Assembly (NCBI RefSeq): GCF_900112645.1
Contig: NZ_FOMO01000004.1
Span: 484,418 to 548,417, forward strand
Origin: Phytopseudomonas straminea
GTDB lineage: Bacteria; Pseudomonadota; Gammaproteobacteria; Pseudomonadales; Pseudomonadaceae
Reading direction: 5' to 3'
Length of the DNA: 64,000 nucleotides
Position numbers and translations under genes: made by a program. Positions 42,892 through 53,262 of the stretch are shown one piece after another (within the stretch, counting starts at the first letter, position 1; every line of letters begins with the position of its first letter). The notes below the pieces were generated by a model. That model searched no databases and had not been told where the DNA came from. It was given only the letters and a program-made list of their open reading frames with translations.

Positions 42892-43692
42892 TCAGGGATA
42901 GCTGAAGCTTTTTACCAGCGTCAGCTCACCCGGCGTACGCATCGGCACCAGAAAACTCTCCTGCTTCTCGTTGACCGTGCCCTCTTCGGTAATCAAGGTG
43001 ATCTGCCCGGTGGTGAGGATCTGCTCGGGGTTGCCCTCGCCCTCTTCGTCGTAGCTGTAGCCGCCGCCGTAGTAGTTCACGTAGACCAGGTACCGGCCCT
43101 TTAGCGGCGTGGGCGAGGCGATCATTTCCGGGCCGTAGCCGGTGGTCACGTCGACATCCAGGGCAGCGCCGTTGGCCAGCGAACGATTGCCGTACCACAC
43201 ATGCTCGCCATCGGGCGTGACCAGGTGCAGGTCCAGGTCGGTGTTGTCGCTGTCCCACGACAGCACCACGCGCAGGCGCGCGGGGGTTTCGCCGCTGCCA
43301 TTGTTGTAGAACTGCACGCGCCGACGCTGGCTGCCATCCGGGCTGCGCACCTCGACGTTGTTGCTGCCGGCCGGGAACACGAACGGGCGGTCGAAGCCGC
43401 CGTCCTCGTCGATCTTCAGCGGCATGCTGGTGCCGTTGACCACCAAGCGACCCGGCGCCCTGCTCTCGTCCTTGCGCAACGCGCTGATCGCACCCTTGAT
43501 GCGTGCGGTGTCGGCCTGGTTGGCGGCGCTGTTCACCGAAGAGGCCGGGTAATTGACCTCCTGCATGAACTGCGCGCCGTCGCCACCGCCGACGCGCCAA
43601 CCGCTACGTGGCGTGTCGAGCTTCACCTCGGCCAGTGCGCACAGCGGCAGCAGGGTCAGGCAGAGGGCGATACGAGGGGTGATCAGGGCCAT
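42892..43692 (-). CDS. magF: DUF2135/YfaP-family periplasmic protein MagF
   Basis: Last gene of the mag operon; in P. aeruginosa MagF is found in a complex with MagA, MagB and MagD. The 266-residue product has a signal peptide (LCLTLLPLCALA-EV) and a DUF2135 beta-sandwich (RLRVVLSWDSDNTDLDLHLV, then TPDGEHVWYGN), where the DxDLDLH run looks metal-binding. It is a paralogue of MagA, sharing the GWR opening, RLVVNG, VQFYN and the YLVYVNYYG and ENTVNEK-type ends. Its start lies four bases after magE's stop. No terminator with a T-run follows. Confidence 0.9.
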   Translation of the reverse strand: MALITPRIALCLTLLPLCALAEVKLDTPRSGWRVGGGDGAQFMQEVNYPASSVNSAANQADTARIKGAISALRKDESRAPGRLVVNGTSMPLKIDEDGGFDRPFVFPAGSNNVEVRSPDGSQRRRVQFYNNGSGETPARLRVVLSWDSDNTDLDLHLVTPDGEHVWYGNRSLANGAALDVDVTTGYGPEMIASPTPLKGRYLVYVNYYGGGYSYDEEGEGNPEQILTTGQITLITEEGTVNEKQESFLVPMRTPGELTLVKSFSYP

Positions 43693-43696
43693 GATG

Positions 43697-45352
43697 TCAT
43701 TCCAGTAACAGGGTGCGGGCGAGGCCTTCGACGTAGGCCTCGTCCTGTCCATTGGGGTGGGCGACGAACGCCAGGTGCAGGTATTCGTGGGTCAGGTCGA
43801 GGCGATCCTGTAGGGAGAAGAAGCCGCGCACGAAAATGCGCTGCCGCTCACGATCCACATAGGGCCGCCCGGAAGCCAGTTGGCAAACGGTGAACTGCTG
43901 AATTTCTTCATACCCCGGCTCCATGTCCAGGCGCGGGCGCCAGTCGCGGCGCTGCTTGCGCAGCCACTGCTCGGCAGCGACCAGCGGCTGGCAGGCGGCC
44001 ACGGGCTTGTCCCAACGGCTCAGGGTGGCACGCGGGAAGGCGCGAGCGAGGATGGCGTCGTAACGCAGGCCACTGTTCGCCTGCTCGACCGCTTGGCTCC
44101 AGGCCAGACGATCAGGCCCCGGCTGGGTGCTGTGATAGGTCACCGGCGTACCGGCCAGCACCAGGTCGGCCGTCCACGCGGCGATATACTTGGCGCCCTG
44201 GCTGGCCGGGCGCGGCGCCACGCGCTGGCTGGCGCTGCTGTCGTCGATGCGCAGGCATTCGCCACGGCGACCGGCGCTCTGCAACAGGTAGGTGCGCGCA
44301 GCGATGGCCAGTGCCTTGGCGGCCTCGGCGGGCTGCGCCGAGGCCTCTCGATCCAGCACCCGGGCCACGTAGTCTTCGCGCTGCAGATGGGCAGTGAGCT
44401 GCTGGCCCTCGTTCGTACGTTCGAGAAACAGCTCGCCGTGGCTTTCGATGGGCAGGCGGTTGCCATTGGCGAACTCGACCTCGTAGCGCCCGTTGAGCAC
44501 ACCCGGCTCCATGGCCGCGTCACTGCCCTCGCGCCGCAGCTGACGCAACGGGTAGCGGGCGAACAGGCGCACCTCGACGCAGCTGCCGGCCTCGCTTGGC
44601 CAGGCCGCTGGCAGCACCTGGCCGAGCGCCTCGGCATGGCGCTTGAGCACCATCACGCTGGTGCCCGAGCCGCCCGCCCAGACGGGCGTGCCGTCGGCCA
44701 GCCAGCCGGCGAAACCACCCTGGCGCGCCTGGGGATCGTTATCGGCCAGCCAGCTCCAGGTCTTCACCCGCAGGCGGCTGCCCAGGGCGCTGACGGTCGA
44801 GCCGTCGCCGGCCAGCACCACGTCCAGCAGCACCTTGCGGGCATCGGCCTGGGCGGGCAATTGCGCAAGTTGCGTGAGCAGTTGCTGAATGGAGACGCGG
44901 GTCGCCGGCGCCAGGCGCTGGCGCTCGCTGATCCAGCTCGGCGCCTTGCGCGCCTGCCAGTAGCGCGACCAGTCGTCTTGGTCCAGTTGCAGGTTCTGCT
45001 GCTCGAAATACAGGCCGCAGGATTTGACCAGCGCCTGGTCCCGGTCGATGCGCTCGCCGGGGTTGCAGCAGTAAACCTCTTCCTTGTCCTGCCCGCGGCA
45101 CTGATAGCCGTTGTCCGGCTGTTTGGTGTCGACCAGATAGGCGTAGACGAACAGCTTCCACAGGCTGCCCAGCGGCGCCTCCAGGCTGTCAGACAGAGCT
45201 TCGCGGCTGAGCAACCGCTGCCCGTCGAGGCGCAACAACTCGCTGCCGTCGGCCCGTAGCCAGGCCAGCGACAGCGGCGCTTCGCTGGCCATCGCCGAAC
45301 CGCCCAAGGCGGCCAGCAGGGCTAGCGAAACGAGCAGGCCGTACTTACTCAA
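43697..45352 (-). CDS. magE: DUF2300/YfaQ-type secreted multidomain protein MagE
   Basis: Secreted or periplasmic protein of 551 residues (signal [22 protein letters not shown]). The N-terminal part carries the triad pattern of penicillin-binding proteins: S63LWK66, S111CG113 within VKSCGLYF, and K197TW199. Residues ~325-405 resemble SpoIID, with Glu336 (DREAS), [13 protein letters not shown] and DDSSASQ. The C-terminal H522EYLH526 is a zinc-type HExxH. Several residues differ from active consensus (SxN to SxG, KTG to KTW), so PBP activity may be lost or altered. It overlaps magD by eight bases and precedes magF. Domain calls are by eye and need profile checks. Confidence 0.85.
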   Translation of the reverse strand: MSKYGLLVSLALLAALGGSAMASEAPLSLAWLRADGSELLRLDGQRLLSREALSDSLEAPLGSLWKLFVYAYLVDTKQPDNGYQCRGQDKEEVYCCNPGERIDRDQALVKSCGLYFEQQNLQLDQDDWSRYWQARKAPSWISERQRLAPATRVSIQQLLTQLAQLPAQADARKVLLDVVLAGDGSTVSALGSRLRVKTWSWLADNDPQARQGGFAGWLADGTPVWAGGSGTSVMVLKRHAEALGQVLPAAWPSEAGSCVEVRLFARYPLRQLRREGSDAAMEPGVLNGRYEVEFANGNRLPIESHGELFLERTNEGQQLTAHLQREDYVARVLDREASAQPAEAAKALAIAARTYLLQSAGRRGECLRIDDSSASQRVAPRPASQGAKYIAAWTADLVLAGTPVTYHSTQPGPDRLAWSQAVEQANSGLRYDAILARAFPRATLSRWDKPVAACQPLVAAEQWLRKQRRDWRPRLDMEPGYEEIQQFTVCQLASGRPYVDRERQRIFVRGFFSLQDRLDLTHEYLHLAFVAHPNGQDEAYVEGLARTLLLE

Positions 45353-48300
45353 CGGTTACCTTCTGCAATGCGGGCTCGCTCTCGAGTGCCTGCTGGCCCG
45401 GCGCGTAGAGGCGCACGTAGCGAGCCGGCGGCAACACGAACTCGCCCTTCTGCGAGAAGCGCACCAGGTGACGCAGCACCAGTTCGCCTTGCAGGGCGTC
45501 CACCGGCACCGCATAGCTGAGTTCGCCCGGCTCGTTGCGGGCCTTTTCCAGCGCCGCGGCTTCATCGCCACCCAGGCCGCTGACCTGGATGCCCCAGGTG
45601 GTGCGCTCCACATCGGCGCCCGGCGGCAGCGGCACTTCCAGCATGCCGTAGCGCAGGATCTGTTCGCCTTCGCTGCTGAGGGTCACTTCGTCCAGGTACA
45701 GGTCGGCGCTGGATATCTCGTCCTTGCCGACTTCTTCGGCACGGAACTCGAAGGCCTTTTCGCCCGGTACCAGCCGCAGCAGACGACGCTTGACGGTGAC
45801 CGGCACATTGCTCGGCGCAGCCTGGGCGCTCTGGTAGTCGAGGCGTACGTCGTTCGGCTGATCCAGATCGCCGGCCACCTGCAGGGCCTGGGGCGGTTGC
45901 ACGCCCGTCCACTGCCAGTAGTTGTCGCCGCTGGTGCCTTCCACGGCCTGCCAGTCGCCCTCCAGCGCTAGCGTCGGCTGGGCACTGCGCAGGTCCAGCG
46001 AAGGTTGCAGCCAGGTCAGCGCCAGGGCGCGTTCCAGGCCGGCCTGGGCCGGTGCCAGCTCGCCGAGCAGGCGCTGGGCGCGCTGACGATCCGGGCCATC
46101 GAGGTACAAGGCGACGGCCGCGACGAACGGCGACTGGCTCTCGGCCAGGCGACGACGGGCACCATCGAGTTGTACTTGCAGGGCCTCGGCGACCGGCACG
46201 TTGTTCTGCTGCGCCAGGCGATTGCCCAGCTCGCGGGCAATCGCCTGGCCCAGGGCCGAATCCGGCGCCGCCATCACCAGGCTGTCGCCTTCGCCAAGCA
46301 CCACTTCCTCGCCCTCACCCGCGGCGGCCAGGTCATACACCAGGCCTTCGAGCAGGGTTTTCACCGGCAGGCCCATGTCGCGGGCGAACGCCAGGATCAG
46401 CGCACGCTGCAGCAGTGGCGTTTCTGGAGCGCGCTTGGCATAGAGTTCCAGCACGCGCTGCCAGTGCTCGGGCGGCAACTGAATGGCCAGGGCGCGGCTG
46501 GCGTGCCAGTCGGCATAATAGGCGTAGGTGGTCAGGAAGGCGTCGCCATCGGCATCGCCGCCCCACCAGGTGAAGGTCGCTTCGGGACCAGCCATCTGCA
46601 CCAGGCGCAGGCGGCTGTTCTGCATGATCAGGCGCAGGCGATCCTTGATGCGCGGCTCGCCGGCGGCCAGCGCCGGGTAGGCCAGGCTCAGTGGCAGCAG
46701 GCGGCTGGCGGTCTGCTCGACACCGCCATAGGGGTAGTCGAGCAGGTCGTCCAGCGCGGCGTTGAACAGGCCCGCGCCGCTGTCGGCCACGCGCAGTTGC
46801 ACCTGGCTGGCATCGGCCGGCAATTGCAGCGGCGTGCTGCCCGGGAACACCGACAGGTGCTCGCTGCGCACCTGCTGCCAGCCGGGCGCCACGGTGCTCA
46901 GCTTGACGGCCAGCGCGTCGGCGATCTTGTCGGCCTGGCGCAGCTCGGCGCTGAAATCGCCAGCGGCGATCACTGCCTCTTCGACCGGCAGGTAGTTGAT
47001 GCCCTTGGCCAACATCACCTCGCGGCGCTGCTCCTGCTCGCCATGACGAATCAGCAGCTCGGCCTTGGCGCCCGCCTCGCCCTGGTTGAAGGCGAACAGG
47101 CCCAACGCCGGTTTGTCACCGACGCGGAAGCGGCTCGGGCCGCTCCACTTCAGGTACAGCGGCTTTTCCGAGCGCACGAACTGGCGCTTCTGACCGACAT
47201 CGCCGTCAGCGCTGACTGCTCGGGCGGTGATGCGCCAGCGGGTCAGCGAGTCCGGCATGCGGAAGCTGAAGCTCGCCTTGCCGTTGGCATCGGTGACCAG
47301 ATCCGGCTGCCAGGCAGCGGTGTCGACTTCTTCGCGGCGCGGGCGCTCCAGCACCTTGACACCACGCTCGCTGCGGTTGGCGCGGCCCGGTGCACTGGGA
47401 ATGCCCGGCAGGGCCAGGTCGTAGCTGATGAACGACAGGCTGGCGCTGGTGCGCACGTTGTTGCGGCGCGGGTGATAGAAGAACTGGTCGATGCCCGGGG
47501 CGATTTCCGGTTGCAGGGCGTAGATCATCTCGTCCACCACGCTGACCGTCAGGCGCGTCGGCACCGGCTTGCCTTCGAACAGGGTGCTCAGCTCGACGGT
47601 GACCAGCTCGCCCGGTTGCACCACCTCCTTGTCGGCCTTGATAGCGATGTCGATCTGCGGCGTGGCGACCTTGATGCCGGCGTTCTGGAAGCTGTAATCG
47701 CCGCCGCGGGTATACAGCGCCGAGAAGGTGATGTTCGGCGAGAAGGTCTTGCCGACCGGAATCCGCGCGCGGTACTGGGTGTCGGACAAACGCTCGAGCT
47801 TGAGCCAGTCGCCGCCCTTGGAGAGCAGCGCGGTGGCTTCGACCTTGTCGCGCTCCAGGGTCAGCAGCGCATCGCTGACCGGCTCGGGAAAGGTGATCAG
47901 CGCCAGGGCTTCGTCGCCGGCCTGGTACTCGGCCTTGTCGAGCACGATCTCGATGGTGCCGGCCACCGATTTGACGCCTTCGCCGCTGACCGAATGGCCG
48001 GTGGCGCCGAGGATCAGGCCACTGTCATCCTTGAGGGTGATGCTGTAGGTACCGGGGCGCTCGAAATTCAGCTCGAAGCCCTTGGCATCCGCCGCCAGCT
48101 CACCGTTGCCGGTGCTCTGATCTTCCAGGCGCACCCACTCGTAGCGGGCCGGTTTACGTTCACTGGCGCCTTCACTCTGATAGGTGAAGTTCACCGCCTG
48201 GCCGGCCGAACTGAAACGCTGCGGCGCGCTCAGGCGATAGCGGGCGGCGCCGCGCTCGATGAGGATTTCCTTGCTGGTCTTGACCCGGTAGGCGGCGCCA

Positions 48301-49874
48301 TCGCTGGCGAACACGCTGAGCAGGTAGCGGCTCGGCTTGTCGGCAGCCGGCAGGTCGAGCGCCGCGCGGCCCTGGCTGTCGGTGCTGACTTCGCTACTGG
48401 CCAGCTCGACCGGGAACTGGCCGAGGTACTGCAGTTCGTTGTCGACCATCGACAGCTGCTGGGCACGCAGGCTCAGCTGCACCTTGGCGTTGGCCACCGG
48501 CTTGCCGTCCGGGTAAAGCAGTACCAGGGCGCCCTTGACCGGCTCGCCGGTGCGAAAGTCCGGCTTGTCGAGATCCAGTGACACCTCGAAGTGCGGCTTG
48601 ATGTACTCGGCGACGCGGAAGGCGCTGCTGTACAGCCCGTCGCGGTAGGCGAAGCGCAGCTCGTAGCCGCCCGCCACGGCGTTGTCCGGCAGCTGGAAGC
48701 GAGCCTGGCCGCCACGGGCGCTGTCGAAATCGAGCTTCTGGGTCTGCAGCACGGTGCCGTTGGCATCGAGCACGCTGAGGCTGATCGGTGCGGTGCCGGC
48801 CGCTACGGATTCGCGGGCGTTCTTGAACTCGCGGCCGACGATCTTCACTTCCACCCAGTCGCCGGGGCGGTACAGCGGGCGGTCGGTGAAGGCGTACAGC
48901 TTGGTGTCATAGATTTCGCTGTCGTAATAGAAGTTCTCGGAAACGAACACGCCGCCGTCGACGTCCTCGCCTATCACGTAGGAGCGCTCCGGGCTGGCGT
49001 GGCCCAGGCGCAGCAGGCCCTGGGCGTCGGTCTTGCCGCTGGTCATCACGCCCACGCCATCGCTCCACAGCAGCTTGGCGTCGGCTACAGGGGTGCCCTG
49101 GTGCTTGTCGGCCGTCCACACCAGCAGCTCGCCGCCAGCGATCTTGCTGACCGCCACGGTGTTGGAGACGAACACCACGGTGGTGGCGCGGTACTTGCCG
49201 ATGATCGCTTCGGCCAGATACAGGCCCGGCTTGAGCTTGCCCAGCGGCACGTAGACGTTACCCGAGGCGACGCTGACGAAGTTGCTCGACGAGCCGGACA
49301 GGTCGACGCCGGCAGGCGGCTCGATAGGCTTGGCTTCCCACAGCGGGTAGCGGAACTCGGCGACCAGCGGCAGGCCCTTCATCGGCGCGAATTGCACCTG
49401 CGGGGTGTACTCGGTGGGAGCGGCGATGGCGTTGCCCATCTTCAGCTCCGGCGCCTCCTCGGTGACCTGCTTGCGCGACTCGTAGGAGAAGGCGCGCTGC
49501 ATCACCCGGCGGGATTTGCGGTACCAGTTGTCCCACAGGTACGACAGGGTGTTGGACAGCCCCTCGCCCTTGAACTGGCCCTCGGCGACCACGCGGTGCA
49601 GGTTCTTCTGGCGCTTGAGGAACTCCAGCGGCTGGTCGATGCGGTACAGGCGCATGTCCACGCCGCCGTAGCCTTCCATCCGATAACGGCGGTAATCGCG
49701 GCCCGGCGCCTCGAGGCGCACGGTGGCCACTTCATCGGCAGCGAAGCTCGAGTCGGCGAGCAGGAAGAACGACTCGCCGGCCAGCGGCGTGTAGCCGCTG
49801 GCCGGCACTTCGTCTTCGGAGTGAGCGGCCAGGGGCATGAGCGCCAGCAGCGCGACGGCGAGCAGACGGTTCAT
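45345..49874 (-). CDS. magD: Bacterial alpha-2-macroglobulin homologue MagD
   Basis: Large periplasmic macroglobulin-fold protein (1509 residues; YfaS type), reported in P. aeruginosa to bind host elastase and to be cleaved from 165 to about 100 kDa. A signal peptide ([19 protein letters not shown]) precedes repeated beta-sandwich MG domains. The bait-like segment around 823-851 ([19 protein letters not shown], then KVLERPRR) is arginine-rich. The thioester site that is CxEQ in trapping macroglobulins is GGVEQ at 1050-1054, so the covalent trap is lost. The ATG at 49874 overlaps the magC stop (ATGA); the 26-codon upstream extension is rejected. Confidence 0.95.
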   Translation of the reverse strand: MNRLLAVALLALMPLAAHSEDEVPASGYTPLAGESFFLLADSSFAADEVATVRLEAPGRDYRRYRMEGYGGVDMRLYRIDQPLEFLKRQKNLHRVVAEGQFKGEGLSNTLSYLWDNWYRKSRRVMQRAFSYESRKQVTEEAPELKMGNAIAAPTEYTPQVQFAPMKGLPLVAEFRYPLWEAKPIEPPAGVDLSGSSSNFVSVASGNVYVPLGKLKPGLYLAEAIIGKYRATTVVFVSNTVAVSKIAGGELLVWTADKHQGTPVADAKLLWSDGVGVMTSGKTDAQGLLRLGHASPERSYVIGEDVDGGVFVSENFYYDSEIYDTKLYAFTDRPLYRPGDWVEVKIVGREFKNARESVAAGTAPISLSVLDANGTVLQTQKLDFDSARGGQARFQLPDNAVAGGYELRFAYRDGLYSSAFRVAEYIKPHFEVSLDLDKPDFRTGEPVKGALVLLYPDGKPVANAKVQLSLRAQQLSMVDNELQYLGQFPVELASSEVSTDSQGRAALDLPAADKPSRYLLSVFASDGAAYRVKTSKEILIERGAARYRLSAPQRFSSAGQAVNFTYQSEGASERKPARYEWVRLEDQSTGNGELAADAKGFELNFERPGTYSITLKDDSGLILGATGHSVSGEGVKSVAGTIEIVLDKAEYQAGDEALALITFPEPVSDALLTLERDKVEATALLSKGGDWLKLERLSDTQYRARIPVGKTFSPNITFSALYTRGGDYSFQNAGIKVATPQIDIAIKADKEVVQPGELVTVELSTLFEGKPVPTRLTVSVVDEMIYALQPEIAPGIDQFFYHPRRNNVRTSASLSFISYDLALPGIPSAPGRANRSERGVKVLERPRREEVDTAAWQPDLVTDANGKASFSFRMPDSLTRWRITARAVSADGDVGQKRQFVRSEKPLYLKWSGPSRFRVGDKPALGLFAFNQGEAGAKAELLIRHGEQEQRREVMLAKGINYLPVEEAVIAAGDFSAELRQADKIADALAVKLSTVAPGWQQVRSEHLSVFPGSTPLQLPADASQVQLRVADSGAGLFNAALDDLLDYPYGGVEQTASRLLPLSLAYPALAAGEPRIKDRLRLIMQNSRLRLVQMAGPEATFTWWGGDADGDAFLTTYAYYADWHASRALAIQLPPEHWQRVLELYAKRAPETPLLQRALILAFARDMGLPVKTLLEGLVYDLAAAGEGEEVVLGEGDSLVMAAPDSALGQAIARELGNRLAQQNNVPVAEALQVQLDGARRRLAESQSPFVAAVALYLDGPDRQRAQRLLGELAPAQAGLERALALTWLQPSLDLRSAQPTLALEGDWQAVEGTSGDNYWQWTGVQPPQALQVAGDLDQPNDVRLDYQSAQAAPSNVPVTVKRRLLRLVPGEKAFEFRAEEVGKDEISSADLYLDEVTLSSEGEQILRYGMLEVPLPPGADVERTTWGIQVSGLGGDEAAALEKARNEPGELSYAVPVDALQGELVLRHLVRFSQKGEFVLPPARYVRLYAPGQQALESEPALQKVTVE

Positions 49875-50533
49875 CGCGCGAGGAAATTCAGCCGATAGAT
49901 GCCGATAAAGTTGGGGTTGGCGTCGTCGGGTATCCATCGGGTGTCCTTCCATGTCATGAGTTGTTGCAGGCTGACGGCACGCATGCCGTTATCCGTGGGA
50001 GTGGTGGTGCCGGTGTGGTAAACGATGTCGCGGCCCATCCAGATCATCAGGTGCTGGTCGTCGCCCTGGTCGAAGAACATCAGGTCGCCGGGGCGCGCCT
50101 GGTTCAGGTCGCGACCGACCAGAGCGCTGTTGAACTGGATCATCTTGATCGCGTTGACGTAGGGGCCGCGCTTGCCGCCGCCCTGCTCCCAGTTCTGCGC
50201 CAGCGTGCGTTGCGCGTCGCTCAGCTGCAGCTCGGGCGGCAGGTAACGATTGGACAGGCCATTGGCGCGCAGCCACTTGGCGTCGTGCACCTTGAGCGCC
50301 TCGTTGGCGGCGAAACGCACTAGACCTACGCAATCCTGCTGATACCAGCGCGGGCTCGGGCCCTGGCGCAGCTGCTCTTGGGCGATACGCACGAACCAGG
50401 CGCGAAAGATCTGCGACTGCTCGGGATCGAGGCCGGGCGCCTGCTCGGCGCGCGCGCACAGGCCAAACGCGAACAGCGCCGCAGCCAGCAGCACGCGCCA
50501 GGCCGGCATGGCAGTGATCAAAGCGCGCGCCAT
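49871..50533 (-). CDS. magC: DUF1175/NlpC-P60-like protein MagC
   Basis: 220-residue exported protein related to E. coli YfaT. After a signal-like segment ([19 protein letters not shown]) it shows a NlpC/P60-type core: Cys68 in [17 protein letters not shown], then [20 protein letters not shown] with His161, and His173 in IVYHTG. This is the Cys-His arrangement of peptidoglycan endopeptidases or related amide hydrolases; activity is inferred. The start is taken at 50533 ([10 protein letters not shown]), overlapping magB by 16 bases; MPAWRVLL at 50509 is the alternative. It overlaps magD by four bases. Confidence 0.88.
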   Translation of the reverse strand: MARALITAMPAWRVLLAAALFAFGLCARAEQAPGLDPEQSQIFRAWFVRIAQEQLRQGPSPRWYQQDCVGLVRFAANEALKVHDAKWLRANGLSNRYLPPELQLSDAQRTLAQNWEQGGGKRGPYVNAIKMIQFNSALVGRDLNQARPGDLMFFDQGDDQHLMIWMGRDIVYHTGTTTPTDNGMRAVSLQQLMTWKDTRWIPDDANPNFIGIYRLNFLAR

Positions 50534-52161
50534 TCGAGCGGAATCCACTTCCAATCGTCATCGGCTTCGGTGTCTTTGGGCAGCGTCAGCGCGAACTGGC
50601 CATAACCGCCGAGGGCGCGCAGCTTGGGCAGCAGGTGGGTGTCGGCGGCGTTGCGGAATACCGGCTCGTAGTTGGCCGGCAGGCTGTCCAGGGTTTCCTG
50701 TTCGAGCAGGCGCGACAGGCCTTCGGGCGCCAGGTATCCGGGCACCACGCCGTCGGCTGGCAGCACTTCGGCCAGTGGCGGGAAACGCTTGTTCAGCGTA
50801 TCGAGCGCCTTGTTAACCAGCCGGTCATCCAGGGAGAACAGCAGGGTCTGGCCTTGACGCGCCAGGCTCACCCGGAAAAAGCCCTGGGAGACCAGCGCAT
50901 CGGGGATGGCGCCCTGCTCCGCCGGGTACTGGCCGAAGTTGGAGCCCACCTCGCGGCGCCAGGTGTGGCCATCGGCCGTGGCCTGGCTTTCCACCGGAAA
51001 GCGACCGTTCTCGGCATTGGGCTCGAAGGCGCCGATCATGCCGTCGAACAGCCCGCCGATGGCCTGATCCAGCTCCGGCGTGGCGACTTCATCCAGATGG
51101 GCGACCAGCAGCGGCGAGTGCAGCCGCGAGTCGGCGTACCAGCACAGGCCGGCAACGTTGCCCAGGCGCTTGCGCAGCTCTTCGCTGGCCTGCTCGCTGG
51201 CGCCGACCTTGGCCAGCAGTTTTTCGGCGCTGCCCGGCGCCACCGGCACCGCCACGCAAGCGCTGGCGCCCATGGGCATGGCTTTCCAGATCGCCGTGAA
51301 GTCCATGGCCGGCTGGTCGTCCACTTCGTTCAGTGCCAGGAAGCTGCTCCAGCCGCCCTCGCCCTTCTCGAAACGCACCCCGGCAAAGGCCGGGAAGAAG
51401 CGCTGATAACCGAGTGCGACGTACTCGCCGCTCAGGGAAATGCGCTGCTGCTCGGTTTCGCGAGCCTTGAGGCCGAAGCGCTTGGCGAAGGGATTGTCAC
51501 CATCGAGCAGTGCCTCGACGGATTCGGTGGCGTCGCGGCCGAGCTTGTCGTCCTCGCCGAACAGCATGCCGGGCGATGACAGCACCAGCAGTTTGTCGCC
51601 ATGGCTGGCAAACAGCAGGGCGCGATCACCCAGGTAATTGAGGCGGTACAGCGGCACGCTGCTGCCATCGACGCGCAGCTCACCGGCCTGGCTGAGCTGG
51701 GTGTCGTCCAGCGCCACATGGGCCAGGGGCTCGAGTACCTTGGCCAGGCCGCCGCGCTGCATGACCATCACGAAGTGCTTGAGCTTGCCGTCGGCGCCCT
51801 TCCAAAGGGCGACGTCGGCGGGCTGGTCGAGCAACTCGTCGAGCAAGTTGTCGCGCAGTTTCAGGTCACGCTCGTAGATGATCCGCCGCAGGCTGCCGAC
51901 CAGCCCGAGGCGGTCGGCGTTGTGCTCGTAATAGAACACGAAGTCCTCGGTGAGGGTGTCGCGCAGCAGCGGCACGGCCAGCAGGTCCTTGGGCAGACGG
52001 CTGAGCGAGGCGCTTTCGATCAGCGCATCGGGGTGTTTGAGGTCCAGGCCCAAGGCGCTGCGCTCACCGAGTTCGCGTGAGTCCTGACCGCAGGCAGCCA
52101 GCAGGCCGGCCGTCAGCAGCAGAGCGACGTGGCGCAGGTGGGCAGTGGTATTCCGGTTCAT
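50518..52161 (-). CDS. magB: DUF2138/YfaA-family lipoprotein MagB
   Basis: 547-residue lipoprotein with signal [12 protein letters not shown] and lipobox LAAC (Cys24), so anchored in a membrane facing the periplasm. The residue after the Cys is Gly, not Asp, which by the usual Lol rule favours outer-membrane sorting, yet P. aeruginosa MagB was reported in an inner-membrane complex with MagA, MagD and MagF. The body is a DUF2138 fold with no known enzyme motif ([38 protein letters not shown]). It lies 15 bases after magA. Confidence 0.9.
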   Translation of the reverse strand: MNRNTTAHLRHVALLLTAGLLAACGQDSRELGERSALGLDLKHPDALIESASLSRLPKDLLAVPLLRDTLTEDFVFYYEHNADRLGLVGSLRRIIYERDLKLRDNLLDELLDQPADVALWKGADGKLKHFVMVMQRGGLAKVLEPLAHVALDDTQLSQAGELRVDGSSVPLYRLNYLGDRALLFASHGDKLLVLSSPGMLFGEDDKLGRDATESVEALLDGDNPFAKRFGLKARETEQQRISLSGEYVALGYQRFFPAFAGVRFEKGEGGWSSFLALNEVDDQPAMDFTAIWKAMPMGASACVAVPVAPGSAEKLLAKVGASEQASEELRKRLGNVAGLCWYADSRLHSPLLVAHLDEVATPELDQAIGGLFDGMIGAFEPNAENGRFPVESQATADGHTWRREVGSNFGQYPAEQGAIPDALVSQGFFRVSLARQGQTLLFSLDDRLVNKALDTLNKRFPPLAEVLPADGVVPGYLAPEGLSRLLEQETLDSLPANYEPVFRNAADTHLLPKLRALGGYGQFALTLPKDTEADDDWKWIPLEWRAL

Positions 52162-52176
52162 CCGAGCCTCGGGATA

Positions 52177-53031
52177 TCAGTAATTGAAGGATTTCACGAA
52201 AAGCAGCTCGCCAATGGCGCGCAGCGGTACCACGAAGGTCTCGCGCTTCTCGTTGACGGTGTTCTCGTTGAAGATCAGGTTGATCTGCGCGGTGATGATC
52301 TCGTTCTGGTTGCTGCCGGCCTCGAAGTTGTAGCCCTCGCTGCCCAGGTTACCCCAGTAGTTCACGTAGATCAGGTAGGTACCTTGCAGCGGCGCAGTCA
52401 TGGTGAACATTTCCGGGCCGGGACCATCGACGCTGTCGACATCCAGGCCGCCGCCATTGGTGAGTACCGGGTGGCTCCAGAACGCGTGCTGGCCATCCGG
52501 GGTGACCACATGCAGGTCGAGCTCGGCCTTGGGATCGTCCCAACCGAGCACCATGCGGATTCGCGCCGGCGTGCGCAGGTTATTGGCCTCGTAGAACTGC
52601 ACGCGCTTGAGCGATTTGCCCTCGCCAGCCACCAGCTCCACGCTATTGGAGCCCGCACCAAAGGCGTAAGGCCGGGCAAAGCTGCCCTGCTCATCGGTGT
52701 ACAGCGGCAGCGGGTTGCCGTTGACCACTAGCCGATGTGGCGCACGCAGCTGACCGATGTTCTTGAGAGTACCTTCGATCAGGCTGCGCCCACGCTGGGC
52801 GCCGCGGTCGATGGGCGGCGTCGGGTACGCCACACGGGCGTCGCTATCGCCATCGTTGAGGCCGTAATAGCGCCAGCCGCCGCTGGGGCCTTGCAGGGAA
52901 ACGGACGGTGCGGTCTGCCCAGGCTCGGCCCAGCTCAATGGCATGGCAAGCAGGGCGCAGAGCAGCAGCACCAGCCGCGAGGCGACCGGTGCGCGCCGAA
53001 AGGCTCGGCATCGCAGAGGGAAACGAACCAC
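52177..53031 (-). CDS. magA: DUF2135/YfaP-family protein MagA, GTG start
   Basis: First mag gene, 284 residues, paralogue of MagF. A basic N-terminus and hydrophobic segment (RLVLLLCALLAMPLSWA-EP) form a long signal peptide, followed by the DUF2135 domain (RIRMVLGWDDPKAELDLHVV). No ATG precedes the signal; the GTG at 53031 has AAGGAG nine bases upstream and is chosen. The operon's known Gac/RetS-RsmA control in P. aeruginosa fits this GGA-containing ribosome-binding site, but I see only one GGA in the leader. Confidence 0.88.
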   Translation of the reverse strand: MVRFPLRCRAFRRAPVASRLVLLLCALLAMPLSWAEPGQTAPSVSLQGPSGGWRYYGLNDGDSDARVAYPTPPIDRGAQRGRSLIEGTLKNIGQLRAPHRLVVNGNPLPLYTDEQGSFARPYAFGAGSNSVELVAGEGKSLKRVQFYEANNLRTPARIRMVLGWDDPKAELDLHVVTPDGQHAFWSHPVLTNGGGLDVDSVDGPGPEMFTMTAPLQGTYLIYVNYWGNLGSEGYNFEAGSNQNEIITAQINLIFNENTVNEKRETFVVPLRAIGELLFVKSFNY

Positions 53032-53170
53032 CGCACTGCACTCCTTGTGCTGGCTCAGCAGCGCTGGCGCCCGCACTCACACTGTTGGCTCTGAGAAAAG
53101 AAATCGCTGCGTGCGGCGTCATCAGCCGCATTGGGCGGCGCCGTCACATCAGGTTACACGCTGGGCAGGA

Positions 53171-53199
53171 ATGCTAGCGAGTTGCCCGGAGGCTGACAA
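53171..53199 (-). promoter_or_regulatory. Candidate sigma-70 promoter of the mag operon
   Basis: On the minus strand TTGTCA (53199-53194) and TAGCAT (53176-53171) are 17 bases apart, giving a leader of about 130 bases before the magA GTG. The surrounding gap lacks a better promoter. Confidence 0.5.
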
Positions 53200-53262
53200 T
53201 CGTGGCACTTGCGAATCGGTACTGAATCACAATCAACGCGCGTCCGCTCACAACAATCGCCG

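Noticed and set aside
46005..48581. 858-residue plus-strand frame inside magD
   Set aside because: Antisense to magD, composed of His/Gln/Arg/Gly-rich low-information sequence typical of a shadow frame.
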